Shown piece by piece: positions 7,661-18,000 of a stretch of DNA of 64,000 bases. Source of the stretch: Winogradskya humida (GTDB taxonomy: Bacteria; Actinomycetota; Actinomycetes; Mycobacteriales; Micromonosporaceae); the NCBI RefSeq assembly GCF_016862215.1, contig NZ_BOMN01000093.1, positions 62,001-126,000 of the forward strand, read 5' to 3'. The translations under genes and the position numbers were made by a program. Each line of letters opens with the position of its first letter. Within the stretch, counting starts at the first letter, position 1. The notes below the pieces were generated by a model. The model saw only the letters and a list, made by a program, of their open reading frames with translations, did no database searches and had not been told where the DNA came from.

Positions 7661-9574
7661 GTGGCCGTCATCACCGACAGCACGTTCGATCCGTTGCTGG
7701 CACACGTCAACGTCCGCCTGCAACAGGGCGTGCCCATCGTGGACGCCGACTGGAACACCCAGGACGACATCCGCAAGTTCGAGCTGCGCGCGTTCCTCAA
7801 GTGGTACGTGGGCGACGGTGCGCCGGACCAGAACGACGGGTTCCGCATCGCCGCGGGCACCACGAACAGCTTCGTCGTCAAGGCCGGGGTGCAGGGCCCG
7901 GCGGGCAGCCTGACGAACCAGGAGACCGCGCTGCGACAGGTCGGGCGGTTCATCGTCGACGGGCTGGACGTGTTCCTGCGCTCCGACGTGGCGTTCGACC
8001 AGCAGCCGTTGCACGAGAGCCAGCCGGGGGCGGCGGCGTTGGCGGCACGGTTGGGCGTACCCGTCATCACCGCCCTGCAGAGCCCGCCGGGTGACCAGAC
8101 GGTGGTTGTCGAGCTGGACGTGTGGGAGCGGCTGCTCACCCCGGACGAGGAACCGCGGCTGATCCATCCGGCGCTGGGTGTCGAGACGTGTTCGCGGACC
8201 CGGCGCGAATGGGTGGTGCGGGCCTATCCCTCGACCGCGATCGGGGCACGGCTCGCGGGTCATTCGTATGCGACCCTGGCCACGCTGCAGCGTTTCGCGA
8301 ACCAGACCGGCATCGCGGACGGGCAGATCACCGACCGGCGTCAGCGCAAGCTGCTGGTCCCGCCGGCGAGCCTGGTGACCGACATGCTGGGCGTCGACCC
8401 GTACGACTACCGCGCCGGTCAGGGCCGCCCGCCGATCAGCCTGCGCGCCGCGGTCAACGCCCTGCTCGCCGGTCAGCTCCCGGCGACACCGGACCTGGCG
8501 GTGTCGCCCGCCTCGCAGCCCGACACGATCAGTCGCTCGGTCCTGCTCGACGCGCAGAACGGGTTGACGGCGTTCTGGACGTCGCAACGGCTCAGCAACG
8601 TCGATCAGGTCCATGTCAGCCGGATGGATCTGGCGGCACCGACCGCTTTCTCCGCGGCCGTGGCGATCACCGGCAGCGGCGCGCACAGCGCCCCGGCCGC
8701 CGTGGCCCTGCCGAACGGGGAGTTCGTGGTCGCCTACCAGGCCGGCGGGACGGGCATCGCGAGCACGGACGTGAAGATGAAGCGGGGCTCGCTCTCCACG
8801 CTGGCCGGCGCCACGGAGGTGGACGTGGCGAAGTCGGCCGGTGCGGACGAGTCGCCGGTCGCCGTGCTGACCGGCGACGTCGTCACGTTCTTCACCCGGC
8901 AGGACTCGTCGGACCTGTGGCAGTTCCGCCGATACCGGCACACCGACAACACGTTCCTGGACGACAGCCCGGTGTCGTTCCCCACCGGCACCGGTCCGGG
9001 GATGTCCGGCGGCATGCACGCGGTGGCCGCCGGCGGCATGGTCTGGTTCGCGTTCGTCGCCGGCAACACCACGTCGACGATGCTGGGCCGCTTCAACCCC
9101 GCCGCTCCGGCCGCCTCCGCGGTCGACCACTTCATCACCACGGCGCTGGCCGGCAATGAGCCGTACGTGGTCGCCATCAGCGCCACCGAGGCGATGGTGT
9201 TCTACAAGGACAACCAGATCAAGACGGTCACCGCCACCGGCGGCAGCTGGGTGATCACCTCGCCCGTGCCGATAACGGGTACGGAGAACGACCGTCACCC
9301 GGCGGCCGTCCGCGACGCCGACGGCACCGTGTTCCTGCTGGCCGACCGGGTGGTCACCGGCACGAACAACGAGATCTTCCTGCGTCGCCGCGATCCCGCG
9401 AACCTCGCCTGGGGCGCCGCTCAGCTGGTGATCGCCGGCCCGGCCGGTGACCAGCAACCGCAGCCCGTACTCGTGCCGGGCCAGGGCATGTGGGTGCTCT
9501 GGAGCAGCGACCGGCCCGGCACGAGCACCGGCAACTTCGACCTCTACGCCAAACACATCATCACCACCATCTGA
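7661..9574 (+). CDS. DUF6519 protein with C-terminal propeller-like repeats
   Basis: This 637-residue protein starts at GTG 7661 and has the DUF6519 N-terminal pattern: STFDPLLAHVNVRLQQGV then PIVDADWN, matching proteins that sit beside baseplate genes in many injection-system and phage-tail loci. From about residue 310 it has repeats that look like propeller blades, such as SAPAAVALPNGEFVVAYQA, HPAAVRDADGTVFLLAD and a last blade with VLWSSDRPG and FDLYAK. The preceding gpI-like protein has the same kind of repeats. There is no signal peptide. It may be a baseplate periphery or fibre component; the role is inferred from position. Confidence 0.7.
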   Translation: MAVITDSTFDPLLAHVNVRLQQGVPIVDADWNTQDDIRKFELRAFLKWYVGDGAPDQNDGFRIAAGTTNSFVVKAGVQGPAGSLTNQETALRQVGRFIVDGLDVFLRSDVAFDQQPLHESQPGAAALAARLGVPVITALQSPPGDQTVVVELDVWERLLTPDEEPRLIHPALGVETCSRTRREWVVRAYPSTAIGARLAGHSYATLATLQRFANQTGIADGQITDRRQRKLLVPPASLVTDMLGVDPYDYRAGQGRPPISLRAAVNALLAGQLPATPDLAVSPASQPDTISRSVLLDAQNGLTAFWTSQRLSNVDQVHVSRMDLAAPTAFSAAVAITGSGAHSAPAAVALPNGEFVVAYQAGGTGIASTDVKMKRGSLSTLAGATEVDVAKSAGADESPVAVLTGDVVTFFTRQDSSDLWQFRRYRHTDNTFLDDSPVSFPTGTGPGMSGGMHAVAAGGMVWFAFVAGNTTSTMLGRFNPAAPAASAVDHFITTALAGNEPYVVAISATEAMVFYKDNQIKTVTATGGSWVITSPVPITGTENDRHPAAVRDADGTVFLLADRVVTGTNNEIFLRRRDPANLAWGAAQLVIAGPAGDQQPQPVLVPGQGMWVLWSSDRPGTSTGNFDLYAKHIITTI

Positions 9575-9591
9575 CCGGAGGAAGGCGCAGC

Positions 9592-12198
9592 ATGCCGCAC
9601 ATCTCACCGACCGGCTTCGACGTCGAGTCCTACACCATCACCGACAGCCGCAAGTTCGTCGTGAACTCCCTGCTGGACCTCAATGCGGGCGTCCCGCTGC
9701 CGTTCACCGTCACCTACCCCGACCCGGCCCCCGCCGGGCTGAACCTCACCCTCGTGAAGGTCGGCTCGAACGAGAGCCTCGACCTGACGTCGTTGCCGGA
9801 CGATGCCGGGAACACCGGCATCGGCGGCCGGGTGATCACCGTGCACCGGGAGCCCGGCACCGCGACCACCGAGTTCACCGTCTCGGTCCGGGACCCCTCC
9901 AACGGCGCCATCGACGAGCACTGGGAGCTGCGTGTCTCCGCCCGGGACCCGCAGAACTGGGGCTACACGCTGGCCAACCGTTCCGCCAACACCGTCGTCC
10001 GGCTGGTCTGTGACCCCAGGGCCGAGCTGAGCACTCCGTCGGGAACCCTGCTGGAGAAGGACGACCTCAAGCTGCGAGCTGCCGACGCCAGGGGCGATGA
10101 CGCTTTCCCGACTGTGCTGGTCAACGCCGATGCTCCGCTGACCCTGCCCGCACCGGTGCCGACCTACCGTTTCGCACACCAGGGTGCCATCGCCATTCCC
10201 CCGCTGCCGTCGCCGGTCGGCACGAGCCAGTCGTTCGAGCCGAAGGACGTCGACAACAATCCGCGGTTGTGGCCGGGCGTCTACGGCGACACCGCGGTCC
10301 AGCTCACCGTGGACGTCGTCCTCCCGGGCATCGGCGGGGACGCCTTCCTGAGCCGCACCGGCGTCACGCCGGTGACGCTCAAGGCCCGGCCGCAGCGGGT
10401 TCAGCTGATCATGGACCGCTCCGGCAGCATGAGCGAGTTCAACAAGTGGGAGAACGCCAAGACCGCCGTCCGCATCTTCATCAACTTCTTCGGCCAGTTC
10501 CGGGCCGGCGTCAGCAGCGACGACCGGATCGGCGTCACCGTCTTCACGGACAACACCGGGTTGTTGTTCCGCGGCACCAACCCGGCCGGCCCGCCGGACA
10601 TCACCGACATCATCCCGCTGGCCGCGCCGGACGTGGTGGCGAGCGCCCCGCTGGGTCCCGAGGTCTTCGGCGTGCCGGGCGGCACCACACCGCTCGGTGA
10701 CGGCCTGTTCTTCGGGTTGCGCAAGCTTCAGGAGGCCGGGTTCCCGCCCAACGTCCGGTTCACCTGCGTGCTGCACACCGACGGGCTGCAGAACTCCGGC
10801 ACGATCCGGATCGGCGAGGTGGTGAATCCGAACGGGGCCCGCGAATGGACGCAGGCCAAGGCGGATCCGGCCATCCAGGCGATCACCTCGACGACGTCAC
10901 GGCTGGAGTTGTTCGCCCTCGCGCACGGCCCGGACGCCGACAAGGCGCTGCTCCAGAAACTCGTCGGCGCGCAGCACTTCGCGGGCTCCGACATCATCGC
11001 CAACTTCATCGACACGTTCGCCACGATGTTCAAGGTCTCCCAGGAGGCCAACAAGCTGGACACCCGGTTCACCGACGTCCTGGGCGGCACACCGCCGCAG
11101 GGCCCGCTCACCGAGGTCTTCTTCAACACCAACCGGGCGCAGCGCTTCGGCGTGGCGGTGCTCAAGGAGGCCACCGCCACGGGCCCGGCGGCACCCATCG
11201 ACAGCGTCGAGATCGCCCGCTGGAACGGCTCCAAGTTCGACCCCGAGAACATCACCGCCACGCAGTACGAGGGCCACTTCTACATCGGCGTGAACGACGC
11301 GACGGCGTTCAACGGCGGCAGCGCGACGTGGCGGATCCGCCGGCTCTCCGGTGGTGTGGCCCAGCCGATCGAGTTGAACCACGTGTTCGCGTTCGAGGAC
11401 CTTCGCGTCAAGTCCGTACTGTCGCTGGACAGCAAGAACTACCTGACCGGCGACACGATGCGCCTGACCGTGGAGCTGCGCGAGGACGGCGAGCCGCTGC
11501 GCGACGCGACCGTGCGGGCGGTGCTCGACGCGCCCGACGAGAGCCTGAGCACCCTGATCGCCGAGCTCGACGCGGACGACCTCGCCCGGCACGAGCAGCG
11601 GCTGTCCGCCGGCGACGACCAGCCGCAGGGCCGGGCGGCGCTGGCCGGTGCCGTCCTGCACAAGCACGGCTGGGACCACCTGCCGCACCGCGACCCGGAC
11701 CGCGGCGGCCTGTTCGACGACCACACCGACGTGCTGCACGACCGGGACGGCGACGGCATCTACACCAACCGGTTCTCGAAGGTGAACGCCGACGGCGTCT
11801 ACAACTGGACGGTCTTCGTCAGCGGCGAGGACAGCCAGGGCAACCCGTTCAGCCACCGCCTCGACGCCACGGCCCTGGCGGCGATCGGGGTGGACCGCCG
11901 CACCACCATCGTGGAGAAGGAACCGGTCACCTCGGCGACGCCGCAGAAGACCACGGTGCTCGACGTGACCGTGACCCCGCGCGACAAGTTCAAGAACCTG
12001 CTCGGTCCCGGCTTCGACGAGTCGGTCATCTGGGCGATCACCGACGGCGCGTCGTTCGACCACATCGTCACCAACACCCCGGCACCGGTGCACACCGACG
12101 GCACCTACACCCGGCGCATCATCGTCAAGCGGGGGTCCCGGCCGACGCTACGCGTGTCGATCAACGGGGTGGTACTCCCGGCCATCTCCCTCACCTGA
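9592..12198 (+). CDS. VWA-domain protein of the injection-system operon
   Basis: This 868-residue protein has a von Willebrand A domain at about residues 265-490. The metal-ion (MIDAS) site is visible as LIMDRSGSMSE with D275, the Thr in GGTTPLGDG (near 365) and the Asp in HTDGLQNSG (D397). The N-terminal 260 residues are beta-rich, and the C-terminal 300 look like Ig-type strands (SVIWAITDGASFDH). No signal peptide or membrane anchor is seen, so it is probably loaded onto the particle or cytoplasmic. The ATG at 9592 follows GGAGGAAGGCGCAGC. It is the last gene before a hairpin terminator. VWA domains usually mediate metal-dependent adhesion or complex assembly; a tail-tip adhesin is plausible but unproven. 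Confidence 0.75.
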   Translation: MPHISPTGFDVESYTITDSRKFVVNSLLDLNAGVPLPFTVTYPDPAPAGLNLTLVKVGSNESLDLTSLPDDAGNTGIGGRVITVHREPGTATTEFTVSVRDPSNGAIDEHWELRVSARDPQNWGYTLANRSANTVVRLVCDPRAELSTPSGTLLEKDDLKLRAADARGDDAFPTVLVNADAPLTLPAPVPTYRFAHQGAIAIPPLPSPVGTSQSFEPKDVDNNPRLWPGVYGDTAVQLTVDVVLPGIGGDAFLSRTGVTPVTLKARPQRVQLIMDRSGSMSEFNKWENAKTAVRIFINFFGQFRAGVSSDDRIGVTVFTDNTGLLFRGTNPAGPPDITDIIPLAAPDVVASAPLGPEVFGVPGGTTPLGDGLFFGLRKLQEAGFPPNVRFTCVLHTDGLQNSGTIRIGEVVNPNGAREWTQAKADPAIQAITSTTSRLELFALAHGPDADKALLQKLVGAQHFAGSDIIANFIDTFATMFKVSQEANKLDTRFTDVLGGTPPQGPLTEVFFNTNRAQRFGVAVLKEATATGPAAPIDSVEIARWNGSKFDPENITATQYEGHFYIGVNDATAFNGGSATWRIRRLSGGVAQPIELNHVFAFEDLRVKSVLSLDSKNYLTGDTMRLTVELREDGEPLRDATVRAVLDAPDESLSTLIAELDADDLARHEQRLSAGDDQPQGRAALAGAVLHKHGWDHLPHRDPDRGGLFDDHTDVLHDRDGDGIYTNRFSKVNADGVYNWTVFVSGEDSQGNPFSHRLDATALAAIGVDRRTTIVEKEPVTSATPQKTTVLDVTVTPRDKFKNLLGPGFDESVIWAITDGASFDHIVTNTPAPVHTDGTYTRRIIVKRGSRPTLRVSINGVVLPAISLT

Positions 12199-12214
12199 TC
12201 CCCCGCGACAACAA

Positions 12215-12243
12215 GGTGGCCCGGGCAGCACGCCCGGGCCATC
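12215..12243 (+). terminator. Hairpin terminator after the baseplate operon
   Basis: A perfect 9-bp arm GGCCCGGGC pairs with GCCCGGGCC across a 5-base loop (AGCAC), with a further T-A, G-T and G-C pair below it. It starts 17 bases after the VWA stop codon. There is no U-tract, which is common in high-GC actinobacteria. It separates the baseplate unit from the large-protein unit. Confidence 0.75.
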
Positions 12244-12540
12244 GGCGCGCCGCTCAGAAGACGCGGGGGTATTGCCGTTTGTGTTGAGGCCTGCGGGGAA
12301 TCCGCCATTCTGGATCAGCACAACGCCGGGCGACAATTCAATATCTGCTTACTAAAGGGCACTTGAGTATCCAATATTCTGAATTAAAACCCTCTCCAAT
12401 TGTCGGATCGAGGACAACGAAGAGAATGCATCATGCGGCAAATCACTGACGAGGGTGAACGCCTTGACCAGCCGCCTGAAGCGGGGTAAGCCTTTCCCCA
12501 ACGCTCTTATCAATCAGCAGCTGAACGACTCCCCACGGGG
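12244..12540. other. Gene-free gap with an AT-rich core
   Basis: No coding sequence is seen. The stretch at about 12335-12420 is clearly richer in A and T than the surroundings (for example CAATATTCTGAATTAAAAC). A possible promoter for the next unit is TTGACC at 12464-12469, a 17-base spacer and TAAGCC at 12487-12492, which is a weak match. The AT-rich part may hold a regulator site, or be a remnant of inserted DNA. Confidence 0.45.
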
Positions 12541-15063
12541 GTGAGAACAGTGCTGCCATTCGTGCTCGCCGGTCCGATCGTGCGCCGGGTGGACGCCTCC
12601 TCCGCCACGTTCTGGATCGCCCTTTCCGAGCCCGCCACGGTTCAGGCGGTGATCTGGCTCGGCGCAGATCAGGACAGCACCGGGCCGGGCACTGTGGCCT
12701 CGAACTCCGCCACCGTCGCGCGCAGCGACACCGTCCCCGCCCGCAAATGGGGAGAACACCTCTACACGGCCACGGTCACCGCGAGGACCGACGGCGGGGC
12801 CGGGATGAACCCTGGTGCACTGTTCTCGTACGACCTGCTCGTCAACGGCTCCGGCCTGCGCGATCTCGGCCTGTTGGCGGACGATTCCGGTGAGGGCGGC
12901 GGCATCCACGCCGGCGCGCCGGCCCGGCTGGCTCTCGGCTATCGCACCGACCGGCTGCCCACCTTCGCCGGCCCGGCCGCGGACATTCCCGGTCTGCGGC
13001 TGGCGCACACGTCGTGCCGGAAACCGCACGGGCCCGGCCCGGACGCGCTGGCCTGGCTCGACGACATCATCGCCGGCGAACGGCCCGGCCTGCCGGAACG
13101 TCCCCAGCTGCTCTTGCTGACCGGCGACCAGATCTACGCCGACGACGTGGCGGCACCGCTGCTACCGATGCTGCAGGCCGTCGCCGGGGAGATCCTGGGA
13201 TACACGGAGACCGTGCCGCTCACCGAAACCGAGCACGCCGAGGTAACCGAACTTCCGACGCTGCGCCGGGATCGGCTCACCGCCGAGGTCGCCCGGTTCA
13301 CGTCCACCGCCGCCCGGAGCCATCTGCTCGGCTTCGGCGAGTTCGCCGCGATGTACCTGGCGTGCTGGAGTCCCCGGGTATGGCGCACCCTCCCCGCCAC
13401 GGCCACCTTGTTCGCCGACGTCCCGCCGGAGCGGCGGGATGCTCTGCACCTGACCGATCTGGGCGGCAAAACCGACGAGCAGAAGAAGGAGTCCGTGGCC
13501 AAAGCTGTCGACGAGCGCACCGCCGTCGACGGCTTCGCCGGCACGGTTGCCAGGGTGGCGCGGGTGCTGGCCAACTGCGCCACCTACATGATCTTCGACG
13601 ACCACGAGATCACCGACGACTGGTACATCAGTGCGCCGTGGCGCGCCCGGACGCTGACGTCGCCGCTGGGCCGTGCGGTCATCCGGAACGGGCTGATGGC
13701 GTACGCGGTCTTCCAGGCACCCGGCAACGACCCCGACCACTGGCTCATCCCGCAGACGGCCGGGCCGCCGGAGGCGCCGGGGCTCACGCTGCACCTCGCG
13801 ATGGGCACGTTGCTGGCCGAACGGGCCGCGAAAAGCACGGAGCACCCGGAGAAGATCGACGAACTGCTGAGACTGGTCAAGCCGCCGCGCCCGCCCGAGG
13901 GGCAGCCGGAGCCCGGTGCCGAGGCGAAAGCCAGAAAGGAGCTCCGGTTCCACTTCACGATCGATGGTCCCCGCCACCGGATCCTGGTGCTCGACACCCG
14001 CACCCGCCGCACCTACGAGTCGGCGATCCGGGACAGCCCGCCGCAGCTGCTCGGCGAGTCCCTCGACGCCATGCTGCCGGCCGGGCCGCTGCCCGGTGAC
14101 CGCGAGGTGCTCATCGTCGTCTCGGCCGTACCGTTGCTGTTCCCCCGGATCTTCGACGCGCTGGTCCAACCGGCCGCTGCCGCGTTCTTCGATTTCAAGA
14201 ACCACCTGTCCGGCGCTGCGACGTTCGACCCCGCCAACCCACGGCCGGTGATCGTCGGCAGCGAACAGTGGGATGTCGAGGGTTGGGGCGCGCATGAGGG
14301 TGCCTTCCACGCCACGCTGCGCCGCCTGGCCACCTACCCGCGCGTGGTGGTGCTCGGTGGGGACGTCCACTTCGCGTCGAGCCTGGTCTGCGACCTGTGG
14401 ACCCGGGGCGACGACACCGCCCGCAGCCGCATCCTGCAATGCACGAGCAGCGCCGCCAAGAACCAGCCGGACGAGGGCCAGCGCGCGGTGCTCCGGGCTC
14501 AGCGCAGCGCACAGCGGTTGCTGCGTGGCCCGGCCGTCGAACGGCTCGGCTGGGACGCCGCTCACGGGGTGGTGCTGCCTCCCGGCGCGGCCATCTCGCC
14601 GGGCAGGCGGGGACGGCTGCTCTCCCGGCCGGCGTTCGTGCCTGCCCGTGACTGGCCGGCCGGCACGACGATCGCCGCCGGCAACCCACCCGACGTCCGC
14701 TACCGGATCTCCGTGCTGCGCGACGAGCGTCCCACGGCCGCGATGGGGGTCGGCGCGCCGGTGTCGCCGTCCCTGCCCGCCATGAACGCCGCCGACCCGA
14801 TCGTCACGTACGCCTCCGTGGCGGCCGCCCACCAGCAGTTGCTCGCCCAGCTCCAGGACCCGGTCCGGCTGATGGTCTTCCGCAGCAACGTCGGGCTGGT
14901 CTCGTTCGCCCCGTCGCCGACCGGTGCGGGCGAGTACGTCGCCACCCACACCCTGCTCTCCCCGGTGGGCGACGGCGCCACCGGATCGGGCTTCACCCAG
15001 CACGGCGTGGACCTCGCCCGGACGGCGGCCGCGCCGCCGCCGGCCCTGATCGCGGGAGGGTGA
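12541..15063 (+). CDS. PhoD-like metallophosphoesterase
   Basis: This 840-residue protein carries a PhoD-type phosphatase domain. The metal-binding motifs are in order: TGDQIYADDVA (D196 and following), the FDDHEITDDW block (residues 352-361) and GGDVHF (D608, H610). The N-terminal 100 residues resemble the Ig-like domain that precedes PhoD catalytic domains (FVLAGPIVRRVDASSATFWI). No signal peptide or Tat motif is visible, unlike secreted PhoD, so it may act in the cytoplasm or be exported by the injection system. The start could be GTG 12541 or GTG 12550; GGGGGTGAG lies in better spacing for 12550. It is the first gene of the large-protein unit, 6 bases before the next. Confidence 0.75.
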   Translation: MRTVLPFVLAGPIVRRVDASSATFWIALSEPATVQAVIWLGADQDSTGPGTVASNSATVARSDTVPARKWGEHLYTATVTARTDGGAGMNPGALFSYDLLVNGSGLRDLGLLADDSGEGGGIHAGAPARLALGYRTDRLPTFAGPAADIPGLRLAHTSCRKPHGPGPDALAWLDDIIAGERPGLPERPQLLLLTGDQIYADDVAAPLLPMLQAVAGEILGYTETVPLTETEHAEVTELPTLRRDRLTAEVARFTSTAARSHLLGFGEFAAMYLACWSPRVWRTLPATATLFADVPPERRDALHLTDLGGKTDEQKKESVAKAVDERTAVDGFAGTVARVARVLANCATYMIFDDHEITDDWYISAPWRARTLTSPLGRAVIRNGLMAYAVFQAPGNDPDHWLIPQTAGPPEAPGLTLHLAMGTLLAERAAKSTEHPEKIDELLRLVKPPRPPEGQPEPGAEAKARKELRFHFTIDGPRHRILVLDTRTRRTYESAIRDSPPQLLGESLDAMLPAGPLPGDREVLIVVSAVPLLFPRIFDALVQPAAAAFFDFKNHLSGAATFDPANPRPVIVGSEQWDVEGWGAHEGAFHATLRRLATYPRVVVLGGDVHFASSLVCDLWTRGDDTARSRILQCTSSAAKNQPDEGQRAVLRAQRSAQRLLRGPAVERLGWDAAHGVVLPPGAAISPGRRGRLLSRPAFVPARDWPAGTTIAAGNPPDVRYRISVLRDERPTAAMGVGAPVSPSLPAMNAADPIVTYASVAAAHQQLLAQLQDPVRLMVFRSNVGLVSFAPSPTGAGEYVATHTLLSPVGDGATGSGFTQHGVDLARTAAAPPPALIAGG

Positions 15064-15069
15064 CAAGCG

Positions 15070-18000
15070 ATGACCCAGCCCGCAAGCCCGAACTTCCTCC
15101 AGCGGGTCGTCACGTGGGTGAAGTCCGTCGTGGAGTGGATCGAGGCGACCTTCAGCGATCCGGCGATCACCGCGCAGATCCTCGGCGACCTCGGTCTCAA
15201 CCCGTCGACACCGGTCAACCCGGCGCCTATCGACCCGGCCGTCCGCGCGAAGATCGACGAATTCGTCGACAGACAGGATGTCGACGAGGCGTCGCTGCTG
15301 TCCGTGATCGCCCAGGTGCAGGCACTGGTCAGGACCGGGCTGACGTTCGCCGACGCGGTCAAGTCCGGCGGGCTGACCGAGCAGGACGTGCTCTGGCTGC
15401 TGTTCAAGGTCTACGCGGCCGACTCGCTCAAGGTCCGCAACCCCGCCGCCTACGGTCTGATCCGTCTGGTCGGTCTGATCACCGAGGACGACGAGGCGAT
15501 CGGTACGCTCGATCTGGCCCCTGTCGGCCGGCTCTTCAAGGGCGAGCTCAGGGGTGACGCCGAAGCCGTCATCGATCGGCTCTCGTTCGTCGCCGGGAGC
15601 CTCGTCGTCGGTCTGGACGCCATGGTGGCCCAGGCCGGCGGTTTCATCGACGCCGCCTACGGCTGGGATCCCGACCCCGGCACCGACCCGGTCTCGGCCG
15701 GCATCGCCGCGCGGGCGCTGACCGTCAAGTTCCGCATCGGTGACGCGGCACCGGTCCTGACGGTCATCGGCGTGCCCTCCGTGCACGGCGGGCCCGGCAT
15801 CCTGCTCAGCGTCGGCGCCCAGCTCGAGATCAGCACGACCACGGGAAGCACGAAATACACCCTCGCCGCTGGGGCGAACGGCGCCTTCTCGGTCTATCTG
15901 GGCGCCGGTGAGAACCGGCTGCTGAGTGGTCTGCGGCCGACGCTGTCGTTGCGCAGTGAAGCCGTCGACAACGCCGGCGGCAAACCCGCGTTCCTGCTCG
16001 GTGTCAGCGACGGGACACGTCTGGAGATCGGTTCTCTCGCGTACGGCGTCGAGGTCGGCCCGGATTTCGCCGCGTTCCGGTTCGCGCTGCGCAAGGGCCG
16101 GCTCGTGGTCGCCTTCGGCAAGGGCGACGGTTTCCTGAGTAATCTGCCGGTCGGTACCCTGGACCTGCCGTTCGAGCTGGGTTTCGTGGCCGACACCAAG
16201 GGCGGTGTCCGGTTCGAGGGCGGCACGGGGCTGAAGGTGAACCTGCCGGTGTCCGGTTCGGTTCTCGGCGTGCTGACCATCCAGTACGTCGAACTGGAAC
16301 TGATCCTCGGCGAACGGGTCGTCCTCGAGGTGCACAGCGCGTTCTCGCTACGCCTCGGTGCGTTCACCGCGACCGTCGACAAGGTCGGCATGGGCATCGA
16401 CTTCACCACGTTGTCGCGTGGTGCCGAGATCGGCAGGACAGTGTCGTTCCTGCCGCCCAAGGGCGTGGGCCTGAGACTGGACGCCGGCGCCGTCAAGGGT
16501 GGCGGCTACCTGTTCATCGATCCGCAGCGCGGCGAGTACGCGGGCACACTCGAACTCACCTTCGCCGCGGGTTTCGGGCTCAAGGCGATCACCCTGATCA
16601 CCACCAGGCGGCCGGACGGCAGCCCCGGCTGGTCGTTCCTGCTGATGATCTACGGCCAGTTCTCCGTCCACATCGCCTTCGGCATCTTCCTCACCGGGGT
16701 GGGCGGGATGATCGGCCTGCACCACGGTATCGACATCCCGGCCCTCACCGCGGGCATGAAGACCGGCGCCCTGGACGACGTGCTGTTCCCCGACGATCCG
16801 GTCGGTGACGCGCCCCGGATCATCAACCGCTACCGCCGGCTCTTCCCGATCGTCCCGGACAGCCTGGTCCTCGGCCCGATGCTGGAGCTGTCCTTCGGCA
16901 AACCCCCGATCGTGGTCGCCCGGCTGGGCCTGATCTTCGAGGTGCGCAACGCCCTCGGCGGTGGCAGACCGATCGCTCTGACCAAGATCGTCCTGATCGG
17001 GCAGTTGCTGGCTCAGTTCCCGCCCAAGGCGACCAAAGCGCCGGCGATCCTGCGGCTGCTCGTCGACGTCGTCGGCTTCTACGACGCGCAGGAACAGTTC
17101 CTGCTGATCCGGGCCCGGCTGCGGGACTCGTTCGTCGGCATCGAGGACCGCACCATGCTGCATCTGGGCGGCGAGCTGATGCTGGCCATGCGGATGGGCG
17201 GGACGCCCTCGTTCCTGCTGTCGGCCGGCGGTTTCCACCCGGCCTTCAAGGACTTCCCGGCCGGGGTGCCCACCTCGCTGGAGCGGCTGAGCATGTCCTT
17301 CGGCATCGGGGTCATCAAGCTGCGGTGCGAGTGCTACTTCGCGGTCACCACCAACACCGTGCAGACCGGTTTCCAGGTGGCACTCGAGGCGAAGATCGGC
17401 CCGGCCGCGCTGGAGGGCAGCCTCGGCTTCGACGCCCTGATCACCGTCTCGCCGAAGTTCCGGTTCGTCGTGAGCCTGCACTTCTCGGTGGCGATCAAGG
17501 CGTTCGGCCAGACCCTCACCGCGGTGACCGTCATCATGCAGCTCGAGGGGCCGGGCGAGTGGCACGCAACCGGCTCGTTCGCGTTCTCGATCCTGTGGTG
17601 GGAGGTCGAGCGGTCCTTCGACGAACGATGGACCGATGCCGACATGATCGCCGCCCTGGCCAAGGCGGTCAGCGCCGCTCAGACACTGCTGGCCGACATC
17701 TCGCGCCCCGAACGACTGCTGCCCGGCCCGCCCGTCGGCGGATCGTCCCTGGTCACGCTCGCCGCCGCCGAGCAGGGCCTCACCGCCGCCCATCCGCTCG
17801 GCCGGCTCACCGTGTCGCAGAAGACGGTGCCGTTCGATGTCACCATCGACCGGTTGGGCACCAGCCCGCTCACTGAGGGCTCGCCCCGCTTCTCGGTGAA
17901 AGAGGTACGCATCGGCGGCAGGGAAGCCCGCGGGGTGACCGGGGTCGACGAGCACTTCGCCCGCAGCCAGTTCATGGAGGTCAGCGAGAAACAGCGGCTC

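Noticed and set aside
5114..9607. 1497-codon minus-strand open frame
   Set aside because: It spans two real genes on the other strand and has no recognisable domain; it is a third-position GC artefact.
1..12198. Full contractile injection system within the window
   Set aside because: Sheath, inner tube, cap and ATPase genes are not present here. Only the baseplate part can be supported; the rest must be looked for to the left.
12541..15063. PhoD-like protein as an ordinary secreted phosphatase
   Set aside because: There is no signal peptide or twin-arginine motif at the N-terminus, and it is the first gene of a coupled cassette.
13162..16335. 1057-codon minus-strand open frame
   Set aside because: It lies opposite the PhoD-like and DUF6603 genes and has shadow-like composition.
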